The notes: generated by a model from the letters alone, not told the origin. A stretch of 64,000 nt of DNA from Bog-532 sp963830385 (GCA_963830385.1 CAWHMD010000008.1:124001-188000); one strand, 5' to 3'. Counted from the stretch's first letter, positions 1 to 7,569 are shown. Made by a program: numbers and translations.

Positions 1-81
1 CCGACGCTTCAGGAACCTCACATAGATAGCCGCGAACACCAGTGTTACGCAGCAGGCAAGATGGCGCTGCGTAATCGTCAT
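1..81 (-). CDS. Possible N-terminus of a small membrane protein, cut by the window edge
   Basis: On the minus strand an ATG at 81 opens 27 codons without a stop up to the window edge. The translation begins MTITQRHLACC and continues as a hydrophobic stretch (VTLVFAAIYV) followed by basic residues, as expected of an N-terminal membrane anchor. There is no strong ribosome binding site and the rest of the gene is outside the window. It could equally be non-coding spacer downstream of the usp gene at 137-967. No function is proposed. Confidence 0.2.
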   Translation of the reverse strand, partial: MTITQRHLACCVTLVFAAIYVRFLKRR

Positions 82-136
82 CACAGAGCCGCGATCGTCG
101 CCGTCCCGGTCGCCCTGGGCTGCGGCACCCAGCCTT

Positions 137-967
137 TCAGTGCTCGCCGATGACGGCGACCGGGCAGGACGCGTGCGAGAGCAGCGTCTCCGTCACGGTC
201 CCGAGCACCATGCGCGGGAGACCGCCCCGGCCACGGCGGCCAAGCACGAGCAGCTGGGCGTCATAGGCCGCGTCGAGCAGGGTGGCCCGGGCCGACTGGC
301 TAGTGATCTGGCGGTACAGCTCGACCTCGGGGTGTTCTTTCTCCCACTTGGTAACGATGTGCTCAAAATCCTCACCGGTGCGTTTGGCCATGGCCAGCTC
401 GCCGGGCGCGTCGGCCAGGGCGCAGACCGCCGTCAGCGGAACGTGCCGTAGCGCCGCCTCGGTCCCGGCAAAATCCAGTACGTTCGCTGAAGCCTCAGAA
501 CCATCGATTCCCGCCACGACGTGGCCGGGAGCGTAGCAGCCAGTGGGCCGCCATCGCCCGCGCACCACCACCACTGGGCTGTGTGCGAACGCGGCCGTCT
601 GCAGGCTGACCGATCCGAGCATGAGGCCATCCAAGCCGCCCAGGCCACGGGACCCTACGACGAGGATGCTGGCGTCCGCGCTCTGCTCACAGAGGACGCT
701 GGCTGCCGATCCTTCGACGAGGACTTGCTGTACTTCGGCTGGATCGGGGTTCCGAATCGAGGTCGAGAGGATCCACTGAGCGCTGGCGCGGGCCGGATCG
801 TCGTGCCCCGGCTCCAGCGGGGGACCGGCGTAGCCAGGTGCCCAGGCGTGGCAGACAGCGAGCACGGCACCATGTTCCCTGGCTGCACGGGCCGCCCAGT
901 CCACTGCATCGCGGCTGCTCGACGAGCCGTCATATCCAACGAGGATCTCATGATCGCTGCAGTGCAT
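137..967 (-). CDS. Universal stress protein, two tandem Usp domains
   Basis: A 276-aa tandem UspA-family protein. Domain 1 starts at EILVGYDGSSSS and has the ATP-binding signature GSRG-x9-GS (GSRGLGGLDGLMLGS). Domain 2 starts at HVVAGIDGSEAS and has GRRG-x9-GT. Both nucleotide loops match G-2x-G-9x-G(S/T), so both domains probably bind ATP. The frame is open to 1018, but the ATG at 967 is chosen because GGGAGG lies just upstream and the Usp fold starts immediately after it. In mycobacteria such tandem Usps are abundant members of the DosR dormancy regulon. Here the gene is divergent from the aldolase-like gene and shares a 150-bp control region with a DosR-like palindrome. Its exact physiological role is not known. 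Confidence 0.93.
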   Translation of the reverse strand: MHCSDHEILVGYDGSSSSRDAVDWAARAAREHGAVLAVCHAWAPGYAGPPLEPGHDDPARASAQWILSTSIRNPDPAEVQQVLVEGSAASVLCEQSADASILVVGSRGLGGLDGLMLGSVSLQTAAFAHSPVVVVRGRWRPTGCYAPGHVVAGIDGSEASANVLDFAGTEAALRHVPLTAVCALADAPGELAMAKRTGEDFEHIVTKWEKEHPEVELYRQITSQSARATLLDAAYDAQLLVLGRRGRGGLPRMVLGTVTETLLSHASCPVAVIGEH

Positions 968-1046
968 GGCCACCTCCCGGTTTGCCTCTCCTTCAAAGCT
1001 CGCCCAGCTGCCTGGCACGGGTCAGGGCCAGCGGTCTCATAGCGGC

Positions 1047-1062
1047 CGGCCCTTTGGCCCAA
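1047..1062. promoter_or_regulatory. Weak DosR-box-like palindrome in the divergent usp/aldolase promoter region
   Basis: GGCCCTTTGGCCCAA (minus strand TTGGGCCAAAGGGCC) lies 80-95 bp from the usp start and 56-71 bp from the aldolase-like start. It keeps the TTGGG and GGCC half-site features of the DosR consensus TTSGGGACTWWAGTCCCSAA but lacks the GGGAC/GTCCC core. It is reported only because stronger copies occur elsewhere in the island. Confidence 0.3.
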
Positions 1063-1117
1063 GAACCGGAGCGAAACGGCCCTGACCATTTCCGTGCGGC
1101 CAGCGCAGGCTGAGGCC

Positions 1118-2002
1118 ATGAACACGAACAAAAGGCCTCACATCACCGAGATCAACCTGAACACTGGCAAGAAGGGGCGGCTGCACCGGATCCTTCACGA
1201 GAGCGGCCTCCGCAACGGGACCGCGATGCTGCTTCCCTACGGCCTGAGCTTCGGACCCGGATTCCGGGGTCTCCCCGTGCCAGACAGCCCGACCGACGCC
1301 ATCCGGTTCGCCTTCGAAGGCAGCTTCAACGCCATGGTGCTGCCGGTCGATCTGGCTGAGAAGTTCTACTGGGACTACGCCGGGGAGATGCCCCTGATCG
1401 TCACGCTCAACGGCATGGCCGCGGGTCCTGCAGGCTCATCGCAGCCGATCCCGCAGGGCACAGTGGCCGATGCCGTTCGGCTGGGCGCCGACGCGGTTGG
1501 CTACTTCCTCTACGCGGACTCGCCGGTCCGTGATGGTGGCTTCGGCGACTACCAGATGGTCCGCGAAGACGCTGAGCGCTTGGGCATGCCGCTGTTCGTC
1601 TGGGCCGCTCCGCGCGGCAAGACCGTCGAGGAGATGGGCGGCGCCGACTCCCTGTACGCCGTCGACTACGCGACCCGGACCGCGCACCGGCTCGGGGCCG
1701 ACGTGGTGATCGTGAGCTTCCCGCATCCGGAGAACGTTGGCCGGCGCGTGTCGGACAACGTGCCGCGCATCTTCCCCCGGGAAGCCATCGACACCGTGGT
1801 CCGCTCGGCCCATCAGACGCTGGTCATCGTGTCCAGCGGCCGCGACGCCACGGACGAAGCCATGGTGGCCGAGACCCAGCAGGCCATGCGGGCCGGAGCG
1901 GCCGGGATCATCTTCGACCGGCCGATCGAGCAGCGCAGTCACCGGGCCTGGGTGCCGCTGATCCGCGAGCTCAGGCATGGCCTGGGTGTCTACTGCAGCT
2001 AG
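1118..2002 (+). CDS. FbaB/archaeal-type class I aldolase homologue lacking the Schiff-base lysine
   Basis: A 294-aa TIM-barrel protein of the archaeal-type class I fructose-bisphosphate aldolase (FbaB/DeoC-like) family. Recognisable blocks are PLIVTLNG, LGADAVGYFLY, PLFVWAAPRGK, HRLGADVVIVSFP and AGAAGIIFDRPIEQR, in the order seen in Thermoproteus tenax aldolase. When aligned by eye to the T. tenax block LGADAMKIKYTG, the Schiff-base lysine (K177) falls on isoleucine. The active-site Asp of the AYDHG block is also missing (LPYGLSFGP here). The family assignment is firm, but classical aldolase activity is doubtful. The ATG at 1118 is preferred over an in-frame GTG at 1094. The usp gene follows at 31 bp and the phosphofructokinase after that, so the three may form a sugar-phosphate/stress operon. 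Confidence 0.85.
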   Translation: MNTNKRPHITEINLNTGKKGRLHRILHESGLRNGTAMLLPYGLSFGPGFRGLPVPDSPTDAIRFAFEGSFNAMVLPVDLAEKFYWDYAGEMPLIVTLNGMAAGPAGSSQPIPQGTVADAVRLGADAVGYFLYADSPVRDGGFGDYQMVREDAERLGMPLFVWAAPRGKTVEEMGGADSLYAVDYATRTAHRLGADVVIVSFPHPENVGRRVSDNVPRIFPREAIDTVVRSAHQTLVIVSSGRDATDEAMVAETQQAMRAGAAGIIFDRPIEQRSHRAWVPLIRELRHGLGVYCS

Positions 2003-2033
2003 TCGCCGGAACCGGATCGAAAGGAGCACGACG

Positions 2034-2915
2034 ATGACGCCGAAGCCGGTTGTCGTAGGCACCGATGGTTCAGGGGAGTCGTTGTGCGCGCTGGAATGGG
2101 CGGCCGCCGAGGCCGCCCGCCGTTCGGCGCCACTCCGGATCGTGTCAGTCATGGCCGTCCCGGCGCACGTGCCCGCTGCGGACGCCTCGCCCGTGAGTCT
2201 CGATGAGCTGATGGGCAGCGTCTACCGCGAGTCGCTGGCGGCCACGGCCGGGCGGGCCGCCGCGGTGGCCCCAGGGGTGACGATCACCACCGAACTGCTC
2301 ACCGGATCGCCCGGTCACGTGCTGGCCGACGCGGCGGAAGCCGCGTCGATGCTGGTCGTCGGCGCCTACGGCATGGGCGGCTACGCCCAGCCCGGCGCTG
2401 GCCCGGAGACCAGGTACGTGACGGCGCACGCCAGGTGCCCGGTCGCGGTGATCCGCGATCCCGGGGGCATCGAGCACGGCGAGATCGCGGTCGGTGTGGG
2501 GAACGTGGACGGCGCCCAAGCCGCACTGCGGTTCGCGTTCGAGGAGGCTGCTCTGCGCAAAGCCCATCTGACGGTGGTGCACGCCTGCGACGAGAACAGC
2601 CCACCCACCGGCCACTTCGCTGAGAGCCTGGGCCACTGGCAGCACCTGTTCCCCCAGGTTCCCGTCAGCCGCAAGCAGGTCGAAGGGCATCCGGGCCGCA
2701 TCCTCACCGCTTACTCCGGCTTCATGGACCTGATCGTGCTCGGCCACCACGACCGGCCGAACCGAAACATCGGCCATCGCTCGGCCATCCAGGCCTTGCT
2801 CAACCATGGACAGGGGCCGATCGTCTTCGTCCCCCAGGACTGGCTGGGGAGCGGTGCTAATCGGCGGCATGCTCTGACCAGACGGTCGGCGTTTGCCGAG
2901 CCACCCAGCTGCTGA
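2034..2915 (+). CDS. Universal stress protein, tandem Usp with degenerate ATP loops
   Basis: A 293-aa tandem UspA-family protein. Domain 1 begins PVVVGTDGSGES. Its nucleotide loop GAYGMGGYAQPGAGP keeps the glycines but has Pro where Ser/Thr is expected. Domain 2 (EIAVGVGNVDGAQAA) ends in GHHDRPNRN without the glycine loop. ATP binding is therefore questionable, unlike the protein at 137-967. The ATG at 2034 is fixed by AAAGGAG eight bases upstream. The gene ends 4 bp before the phosphofructokinase ATG, which implies translational linkage. A usp-phosphofructokinase pair is also found in the M. tuberculosis DosR regulon (Rv2028c-Rv2029c), although that kinase is of the unrelated PfkB family. 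Confidence 0.92.
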   Translation: MTPKPVVVGTDGSGESLCALEWAAAEAARRSAPLRIVSVMAVPAHVPAADASPVSLDELMGSVYRESLAATAGRAAAVAPGVTITTELLTGSPGHVLADAAEAASMLVVGAYGMGGYAQPGAGPETRYVTAHARCPVAVIRDPGGIEHGEIAVGVGNVDGAQAALRFAFEEAALRKAHLTVVHACDENSPPTGHFAESLGHWQHLFPQVPVSRKQVEGHPGRILTAYSGFMDLIVLGHHDRPNRNIGHRSAIQALLNHGQGPIVFVPQDWLGSGANRRHALTRRSAFAEPPSC

Positions 2916-2919
2916 CACG

Positions 2920-4208
2920 ATGAGCGGCGTGAAACTGGCGATCTTGTGCGGTGGTGGCCCTGCTCCGGGGATGAACTCGGTGATCTCCGCGGCCACGATC
3001 GAGGCCCGTAACTCCGGGTGGGACGTCCTCGGGATCATGGACGGCTTCGAGCACCTGATCGAGGGCCGGACCGATGCGGTCCGGCCCTTGTCCATTACCG
3101 ACGTTTCGAGGATCCACGTCCTGGGTGGGTCTATCCTGCGGACCTCGCGGGCCAACCCGACCGTACGGGACGAGTCCGCCGCCGACCCCGACTGGCGGCT
3201 GCACACCAGCCTGGAGACGCTGCGCAAGCTCGGCGTCGGCGCGCTGGTCACGATCGGCGGGGACGACACCGCGTTCTCGGCGTCCCGGCTCGCTGAGGCA
3301 GCCGGAATCGGGCTGCGCGTGGTGCACGTGCCCAAGACCATCGACAACGACCTTCCGCTGCCCGGCGGCACACCGACCTTCGGCTTCGAGACAGCCCGGA
3401 GCGTGGGCGTCGAGCTGGTCAACAACCTGATGACCGACGCCATGACCACCCAGCGGTGGTACCTGGTGGTGGCCATGGGCCGGTCGGCTGGCCACCTGGC
3501 TGTCGGCATCGGGAAGTCGGCCGGGGCCACCCTCACGGTGATCGCCGAGGAGTTCCCCCCGACCAGCCGGTCCGGCTGTCGCGCCTGGTGGACGTGGTCG
3601 AGACCACGATGCTCAAGCGGATCGCCCACGGTCGACCGTTCGGGGTCGTGGTGCTGGCCGAGGGTATCGGCCTGCGCCTGCCCGAAGACGAGCTCGCCCA
3701 GGCCATGCCGGCGGAGGTGGAGCGAGACGAACACGGCCACGTCCGGCTGGCCGAGGTCGAGCTCGACCGGCTGCTGGCCCGGCAGCTCAAGGACCGTTTC
3801 CGGACGCGAGGGCGCAGCGTCACGGTTGAGGGTAAGAACATCGGCTACGAGCTCCGCTGCGCACCGCCCATCCCGTTCGATATCGAGTACACCCGCGACC
3901 TGGGCTACGCCGCTGTCGACTACCTGAAGCATGTGCTGGCGGGCAACGAGCCTTGCGGAATGATCACAATCCAGGCGGGGCATATGGTGCCGCTGCCGTT
4001 CGGGTCGTTCACCGACCCCGAGACGGGCCGGGTCCGGATCCGGCTAGTGGATGTCGAATCGAGCTCGTATCGGGTGGCCCGCGAATACATGATTCGGCTG
4101 GACCGGGAGGACCTCAATGATCCTGCCCGGCTGGGGCCGATCGCGAAGGCCTCGGGGCTTACCCCCGGGGCCTTCCGCGACCGGTACGACTACCTCATCC
4201 AGGACTGA
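2920..4208 (+). CDS. pfkA: 6-phosphofructokinase of PPi-dependent signature, broken by one frameshift
   Basis: A PfkA-superfamily kinase acting on fructose 6-phosphate in glycolysis. The N-terminal frame runs from the ATG at 2920 and contains LCGGGPAPGMNSVI, TIGGDDTAFSAS, PKTIDNDLPLPGGT and MGRSAGHLAV. GGDD (instead of GGDG) and PKTIDND (instead of PGTIDND) are the known signatures of PPi-using enzymes. At the C6 run 3555-3560 the frame shifts by one missing base; the rest (PPDQPVRLSRLVDVVE to YDYLIQD) continues in the next frame to 4208. Restoring one C gives 429 aa, a normal length for this group. The lesion is either a homopolymer sequencing error or a recent mutation, because both halves are otherwise perfectly conserved. 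It follows the usp gene by 4 bp. Confidence 0.88.
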
Positions 4209-4224
4209 GGCGGAAGCAGCTGGC

Positions 4225-4845
4225 TTATATACGCGTGTCCCGGCCGATCCCGGGCTGCGTGCACGCGAGGTGTTCGGCGCGCTGCTTGATGGTCAGGAGC
4301 ATCTTGCGTTCCATCACCCACGAGCCGGGCTCAACGACCGGGTAGACCAGCTTGTCCTTGAGTGGCAAGGCCGTGGTGTCGAATCGGTTACGGCTGATCA
4401 GCCGAGTGTGTTCACCATCAGGCCGTAGTTCAAACGACCACACCCAAGCATGGTTGCTAGAACGGAAGACCATTGCGCGGCCGGAATCGAGCCGCTCCAC
4501 ACGCATCGCGTAGCCGGGCATCGGGATCTCGTCACCGACCTTCAGGGACTGGAACTGGGGGATGATGCGGTCGGTGTTGTGGATGTCGACTCCAAGTCGG
4601 CGCTCGATCCAGTCGTAGGTGTAGGCACCACCCCGGCCCGGCCCCATCTGCACCAGCCATGGCCAGATCGCTGGCGGAGGAGCGTCGATCTCAACCACAC
4701 GGGTCGACACGACGTCTGGTTCAGGCATCAGCTCATCGCCCGCCGACGGCCCGTCCGCCTCCTGATCCGTCGCACCCCAATGCATGTGCCAGCGACGCGC
4801 GAAGCCGAAATAGAACGTCACCGCCACCGCGCTGGCCAGCGCCAT
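4225..4845 (-). CDS. SRPBCC-fold protein with N-terminal membrane anchor
   Basis: A 206-aa protein. An N-terminal hydrophobic segment (MALASAVAVTFYFGFARRW) is followed by a START/polyketide-cyclase-like (SRPBCC) domain: VVEIDAPPPAIWPWLVQMG, RGGAYTYDWIERRLG, RIIPQFQSLKVGDEIPMPG and a C-terminal helix. Such domains bind hydrophobic ligands; no catalytic role is established. The frame is open upstream to 5097, but that extension is unrelated sequence overlapping the neighbouring gene, so the ATG at 4845 is used despite a weak ribosome binding site. The gene converges on the phosphofructokinase, 16 bp from its stop. It lies 86 bp downstream of the membrane protein at 4932-5534 and may be co-transcribed with it. 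Confidence 0.78.
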   Translation of the reverse strand: MALASAVAVTFYFGFARRWHMHWGATDQEADGPSAGDELMPEPDVVSTRVVEIDAPPPAIWPWLVQMGPGRGGAYTYDWIERRLGVDIHNTDRIIPQFQSLKVGDEIPMPGYAMRVERLDSGRAMVFRSSNHAWVWSFELRPDGEHTRLISRNRFDTTALPLKDKLVYPVVEPGSWVMERKMLLTIKQRAEHLACTQPGIGRDTRI

Positions 4846-4931
4846 TCCGGTGCTTAGCCGTCGGCCTGCACACGCGTGTCGGGCCGGCACCTGGTGGGTG
4901 CCGGCCGGACAGTGACGGTCAGATGAGCGGC

Positions 4932-5534
4932 TCACACGTGTGCGGGGGCCGGGGGAGTGATCGGCTGGTCGATCTGGGGCTCCGCGCCATCGCGCCGCCG
5001 CAGGCCGAACGCGAAGGCCGAGGTGATCAGGGACAGGCCGCTGAGGGCGAAGGCGGCGATCGCAGCGATGTAGGTGATCTGCGAGACCTTCCACCATCCG
5101 TAGGCGTTCAGTAGCATGCTGCGCAGCGTCTCACCCTTGAACACCGTGTCGACCGTGGCGGCCAGCTTGGCGTTGTTCGGCTGAGCCAGCGACTCGGCGG
5201 ACAGCTGCGAGTAGGTCTTGCCGCCGCCCGTCTCCGCCACGTGCACGGCGATGAAGTGGTCAGCGTAGGCCTCGGCCTGCTGGCCGGTGAGCAGCTGCTG
5301 CCCGGCGTACTGCGATACCGACGGGATCATGCTCGGGGTGATCTCGGTCCCGGCCTTTGGGTGGGCGAAGGCGGCCTTCGGCGGGAAGTAGACCTGCTGG
5401 GCGGAGAGCTGGTTGTGAACGGTGTTGTGGACGTAGGTCGAACCCCAGATGAGCAGAGAGCCGGCGATGGCCAGAATGACGGCGAGGCCCAGGCCGGCCA
5501 CGCTAACCAGGGCAGGAACACTCTTGCGGCGCAT
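4932..5534 (-). CDS. Conserved actinobacterial two-TM membrane protein of unknown function
   Basis: A 200-aa protein with a hydrophobic N-terminal helix (VAGLGLAVILAIAGSLLIWG), an extracytoplasmic segment of about 120 residues and a second helix (ITYIAAIAAFALSGLSLITS) before a short charged tail. The central motifs KTYSQLSAESL, NNAKLAATVDTVFKGETLR and LLNAYGWW are, from memory, typical of a widespread actinobacterial family often mis-annotated as LigA. No enzymatic motif is visible. The ATG at 5534 has an excellent AAGGAGG site eight bases upstream. An AT-rich promoter-like segment (5577-5600) lies about 45-65 bp upstream. Confidence 0.82.
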   Translation of the reverse strand: MRRKSVPALVSVAGLGLAVILAIAGSLLIWGSTYVHNTVHNQLSAQQVYFPPKAAFAHPKAGTEITPSMIPSVSQYAGQQLLTGQQAEAYADHFIAVHVAETGGGKTYSQLSAESLAQPNNAKLAATVDTVFKGETLRSMLLNAYGWWKVSQITYIAAIAAFALSGLSLITSAFAFGLRRRDGAEPQIDQPITPPAPAHV

Positions 5535-5714
5535 TTGGATGCCTCCTTGTGCGGTGCTGGATCGGTCTGCGATCCGGCGCTTATTTATTTGGACATTCCG
5601 AGAATCGCGCGCCGGCGGTGCCCCGCGTCACTGCGCAACGTCCCCGCCCGCTGGGCTGAACGGATGCACCCAAAAGGACCTTTGTCATCGGCGACCGGCA
5701 AGAGGCTGAGACAT

Positions 5715-5759
5715 AAGAAAAAGGCCCTGTGGGAAGCGGTAACGTACTTCTCACAGGCC
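5715..5759 (-). terminator. Rho-independent terminator reading on the minus strand
   Basis: On the minus strand GGCCTGTGAGAAG (5759-5747) pairs with CTTCCCACAGGGCC (5736-5723) with one bulge and one mismatch around a 10-base loop. It is followed directly by TTTTTCTT (5722-5715). It lies 65 bp downstream of the flavodoxin remnant at 5824-6075 on the same strand and most likely is the surviving terminator of that lost gene. Confidence 0.6.
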
Positions 5760-5823
5760 GCTTTACGATTCGTTATTATTTAACAAAGTTGGCTACGGCC
5801 CAGAGCCGGCTTTCTGCCCGGCC

Positions 5824-6075
5824 TCACATGTCGGATTGCGGCGAAGAGAGTCCAGGCGCCGACCGAGCGTGCAGGAACGGCCCGGCGGAGAAGGCCAGGG
5901 CCTCCCCCCAGGTCCGCGCTCGATCGGCCTCGCTTGCCTCCAGCACGTTCTCCTTGCTGACCACAAAACTGTGCACAGGAGTGACGACCTGATAGTCGCG
6001 GCGGCGCAACTGGTGCGTGACAGCGCGGCTGGCTTGCCCCGTCGTAACCGGCCGCGAGCTAGGGACCAATGTCCA
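5824..6075 (-). pseudogene. C-terminal remnant of a flavodoxin
   Basis: The minus-strand frame ending at 5824 encodes about 80 residues matching the C-terminal third of the intact flavodoxin at 10035-10577. Here ASRAVTHQLRRRDYQVV, HSFVVSKENVLEASEADRART and WGEALA align with ASSRIVHLLGRRGYEVI, QSFLVSAKNALLVGEAARAR and WGVTLA of that gene. Nothing upstream of 6075 resembles the N-terminal FMN-binding two thirds, and the region 6061-6105 is taken over by DosR-like boxes facing the usp gene. It is therefore a 5'-deleted copy with its terminator still present downstream. Confidence 0.72.
6061..6075. promoter_or_regulatory. DosR-box-like palindrome upstream of usp
   Basis: AGGGACCAATGTCCA contains the core GGGAC-CAAT-GTCC of the DosR consensus TTSGGGACTWWAGTCCCSAA. 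It lies 91-105 bp upstream of the usp ATG at 6166. A closely similar site (GGGACCATCGTCCATGG) lies upstream of the flavodoxin start at 10577; both end in GTCCATGG. Confidence 0.6.
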
Positions 6076-6091
6076 TGGCCCCGAAGCAGTC

Positions 6092-6105
6092 GGCCCCTTA
6101 AGGCC
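6092..6105. promoter_or_regulatory. Second palindrome upstream of usp (GGCCCCTTAAGGCC)
   Basis: The sequence has a perfect CCTTAAGG centre with GGCC on both flanks. It lies 61-74 bp upstream of the usp ATG and 31 bp centre-to-centre (three helical turns) from the DosR-like box at 6061. Paired boxes are common in mycobacterial DosR promoters, so this may be the proximal site. The half-sites deviate from GGGAC. Confidence 0.4.
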
Positions 6106-6165
6106 ACCGCCAGCGCCTCCTAGCGTCGAAAGTGACCGAACCGGGGCTCTAAGCCGGGAGGAAAA

Positions 6166-6591
6166 ATGTCTGGAGTCTACGTAGGAATCGACGGATCGAG
6201 CCATTCGCAGATCGCCCTGAATTGGGCGATGAGGGAGGCCGGTTACCGTCACGAGCCGCTGACTGTCATCGCGGTCCAGGAAGTCCCCATCAGCGGCTGG
6301 GGCGGGAGCATGGTCCTGCCGGGTGATGAGGAACTGCGGGAAAAGGCTCGCCAGGCCGCCCAGGAGGCCTCAGACAAGGCCGCGGCTGAGCTCGGTGACG
6401 CGGGGCCCTCGTCGGTGACCGTACAGGCCTTTATCGGGCAGGCCACCACTCAGCTCATCGAGGCGTCGAAGGACGCAGACCTGCTGGTGGTCGGTTCGCG
6501 CGGCGTCGGCGGGTTCATCCGGCTAACGGTCGGCTCGACCAGCGCGCAGGTCTCCCAGCACGCGCACTGCCCGGTCGTCATCGTCCGCTAG
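6166..6591 (+). CDS. Universal stress protein, single Usp domain
   Basis: A 141-aa single-domain UspA-family protein. It opens with VYVGIDGSSHSQIALNWA and ends with the ATP signature GSRGVGGFIRLTVGSTS followed by HCPVVIVR, so all residues of G-2x-G-9x-G(S/T) are present. It is probably an ATP-binding dimer. The ATG at 6166 is preceded by GGGAGGA seven bases upstream. Two palindromes in the 110 bp upstream suggest DosR-type control. It is the shortest and most canonical of the three intact Usps in the window. Confidence 0.94.
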   Translation: MSGVYVGIDGSSHSQIALNWAMREAGYRHEPLTVIAVQEVPISGWGGSMVLPGDEELREKARQAAQEASDKAAAELGDAGPSSVTVQAFIGQATTQLIEASKDADLLVVGSRGVGGFIRLTVGSTSAQVSQHAHCPVVIVR

Positions 6592-6650
6592 GGCCTGCAT
6601 GCCGCCCGCAACGATCAGGCGCTGCCCCAGCGTGCCGAGCCGCCTGCCAA

Positions 6651-6668
6651 TCGGGGACCTTCGCCGGC
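6651..6668. promoter_or_regulatory. Weak DosR-like half-palindrome
   Basis: TCGGGGACCTTCGCCGG has a perfect GGGAC left half and a poor right half (GCCGG instead of GTCCC). It lies 100 bp upstream of the alcohol dehydrogenase remnant and about 180 bp upstream of the PNPOx-like gene at 6850. Confidence 0.3.
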
Positions 6669-6767
6669 CGTTCCCGGGCCAGGTGACCACCTGCGGCGTG
6701 ACCTGCGGCACTGCCCGGCCGGGGCTCTGAAACGGAGGCTGGAAGAGCAAACCTGCGAGGAGGAAAT

Positions 6768-6860
6768 ATGAAAGCCGCGGTAGTTCACGAGTTCGCGCGG
6801 CCGCCTGGTCTTGCAGCCCTAGCAACCCTTCATGAACAGGATGAGTCCCATGCCAGATGA
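6768..6860 (+). pseudogene. 5' remnant of a zinc-type alcohol dehydrogenase
   Basis: A strong AGGAGG site is followed by an ATG at 6768. The first residues, MKAAVVHEFARPP, are the stereotyped start of zinc-dependent medium-chain alcohol dehydrogenases. The reading then degenerates (GLAALATLHEQDESHAR) and stops at 6858-6860, inside the next gene. The promoter-proximal 13 or so codons thus survive while the body of the gene has been deleted up to the PNPOx gene, which may now use the old adh promoter. Confidence 0.6.
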
Positions 6861-7302
6861 CACCCGCACGGCAACCACCAGCCCCGGTCACACCGAAGAG
6901 CTGGACGAGGCGGACTGCCTCACACTCATCGCGCCCGGCGGCATCGGCCGGATCGGCTATCCCGGCCGCTATGGCCAGACCGTGCTGCCGGTCAACTACC
7001 AGCTGCTCGACAACACGATCGTGTTCCGTACCGGCGAAGACAGCCCACTGGAGGAGGACCTGCAGACCGGCATCCGGAATGCCGAATATCAGGTCGCCTT
7101 CGAGATCGACGAGATCAACCTGGCCGCGAAGGAAGGATGGAGCGTGCTCATCCAGGGCCCGGCTCACCACGTGGAGTCCGACGCCGAGCGCGCGGCCGTA
7201 CGTCAGGCCGACGTCCAGCCGTGGTCGGGCGGGGCCAAGGAGCACTACATCCGCGTCGTCCCCACCCACATCACCGGGCGCCGCATCCACGCCGCGCACT
7301 GA
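6850..7302 (+). CDS. PNPOx-fold flavin/F420-binding family protein
   Basis: A 150-aa protein of the pyridoxamine 5'-phosphate oxidase-like split-barrel superfamily. Visible blocks are LTLIAPGGIGRIGY, GQTVLPVNYQLLDNTIVFRT, YQVAFEIDEINLAAKEGWSVLIQG and a terminal ITGRRI. Members bind FMN, F420 or heme; several small ones belong to the mycobacterial DosR regulon (Rv2004c/Rv3131 neighbourhoods). The substrate is unknown. In-frame ATGs also exist at 6832 and 6841. The one at 6850 is chosen because AGGA lies eight bases before it. The gene ends 9 bp before a strong hairpin terminator. Confidence 0.85.
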   Translation: MPDDTRTATTSPGHTEELDEADCLTLIAPGGIGRIGYPGRYGQTVLPVNYQLLDNTIVFRTGEDSPLEEDLQTGIRNAEYQVAFEIDEINLAAKEGWSVLIQGPAHHVESDAERAAVRQADVQPWSGGAKEHYIRVVPTHITGRRIHAAH

Positions 7303-7311
7303 GCGGGCAAG

Positions 7312-7341
7312 AAAGGCCCGGGCCGATCGGCCCGGGCCTTT
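7312..7341 (+). terminator. Strong hairpin terminator after the PNPOx-like gene
   Basis: A perfect 30-bp inverted repeat, AAAGGCCCGGGCC with its complement GGCCCGGGCCTTT separated by GATC, begins 9 bp after the stop at 7302. There is no long T-tract, as is usual for high-GC actinomycete terminators. It could work in both directions. Confidence 0.7.
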
Positions 7342-7569
7342 CGCCGTGGTCAAGCCAGTCATAGAGCTCGTCACTGCCGAACGCGAACGACGCGGTGATC
7401 GGCTGGTCCGCATCCAGTGCTCCGGCCTTCTCCAGCGTGAGTACCCCGCTGGTCCCGGTATGCGGACAGGGACGAATGGCCCCGGCGAGCGTGCCCAATG
7501 CCCGTAGGGCCGGACGCCCATCCCGGTGAGCGTGTGAAGTGTCACGAGCAATGAAGCGGAGGTGCGGGC
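7342..7569. other. Gene-free spacer with an unassigned minus-strand open frame
   Basis: This stretch between the terminator and the cyclic-nucleotide-binding gene holds no convincing gene. A minus-strand frame contains the protein-like run VLTLEKAGALDADQPI and SFAFGSDELYDWLDHG but lacks a credible start. It may be another fragment of a lost gene. A poor DosR-like sequence (AGGGCCGGACGCCCA) lies about 50 bp before the gene at 7570. Confidence 0.35.

Noticed and set aside
3550..3575. Programmed frameshift in the phosphofructokinase gene
   Set aside because: The C6 run is slippery-looking, but no stimulatory structure or in-frame short product is apparent, and the same one-base loss at G/C tracts occurs in unrelated genes, so a sequencing error or mutation is simpler.
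4932..5534. LigA-like aromatic ring-opening dioxygenase
   Set aside because: This name is often attached to such proteins, but the sequence is a two-helix membrane protein without any dioxygenase motif.
5671..5690. DosR-like box AAGGACCTTTGTCAT upstream of the membrane protein gene
   Set aside because: Both half-sites deviate (AGGAC and GTCAT) and the distance to the start is about 140 bp; too weak to list as a feature.
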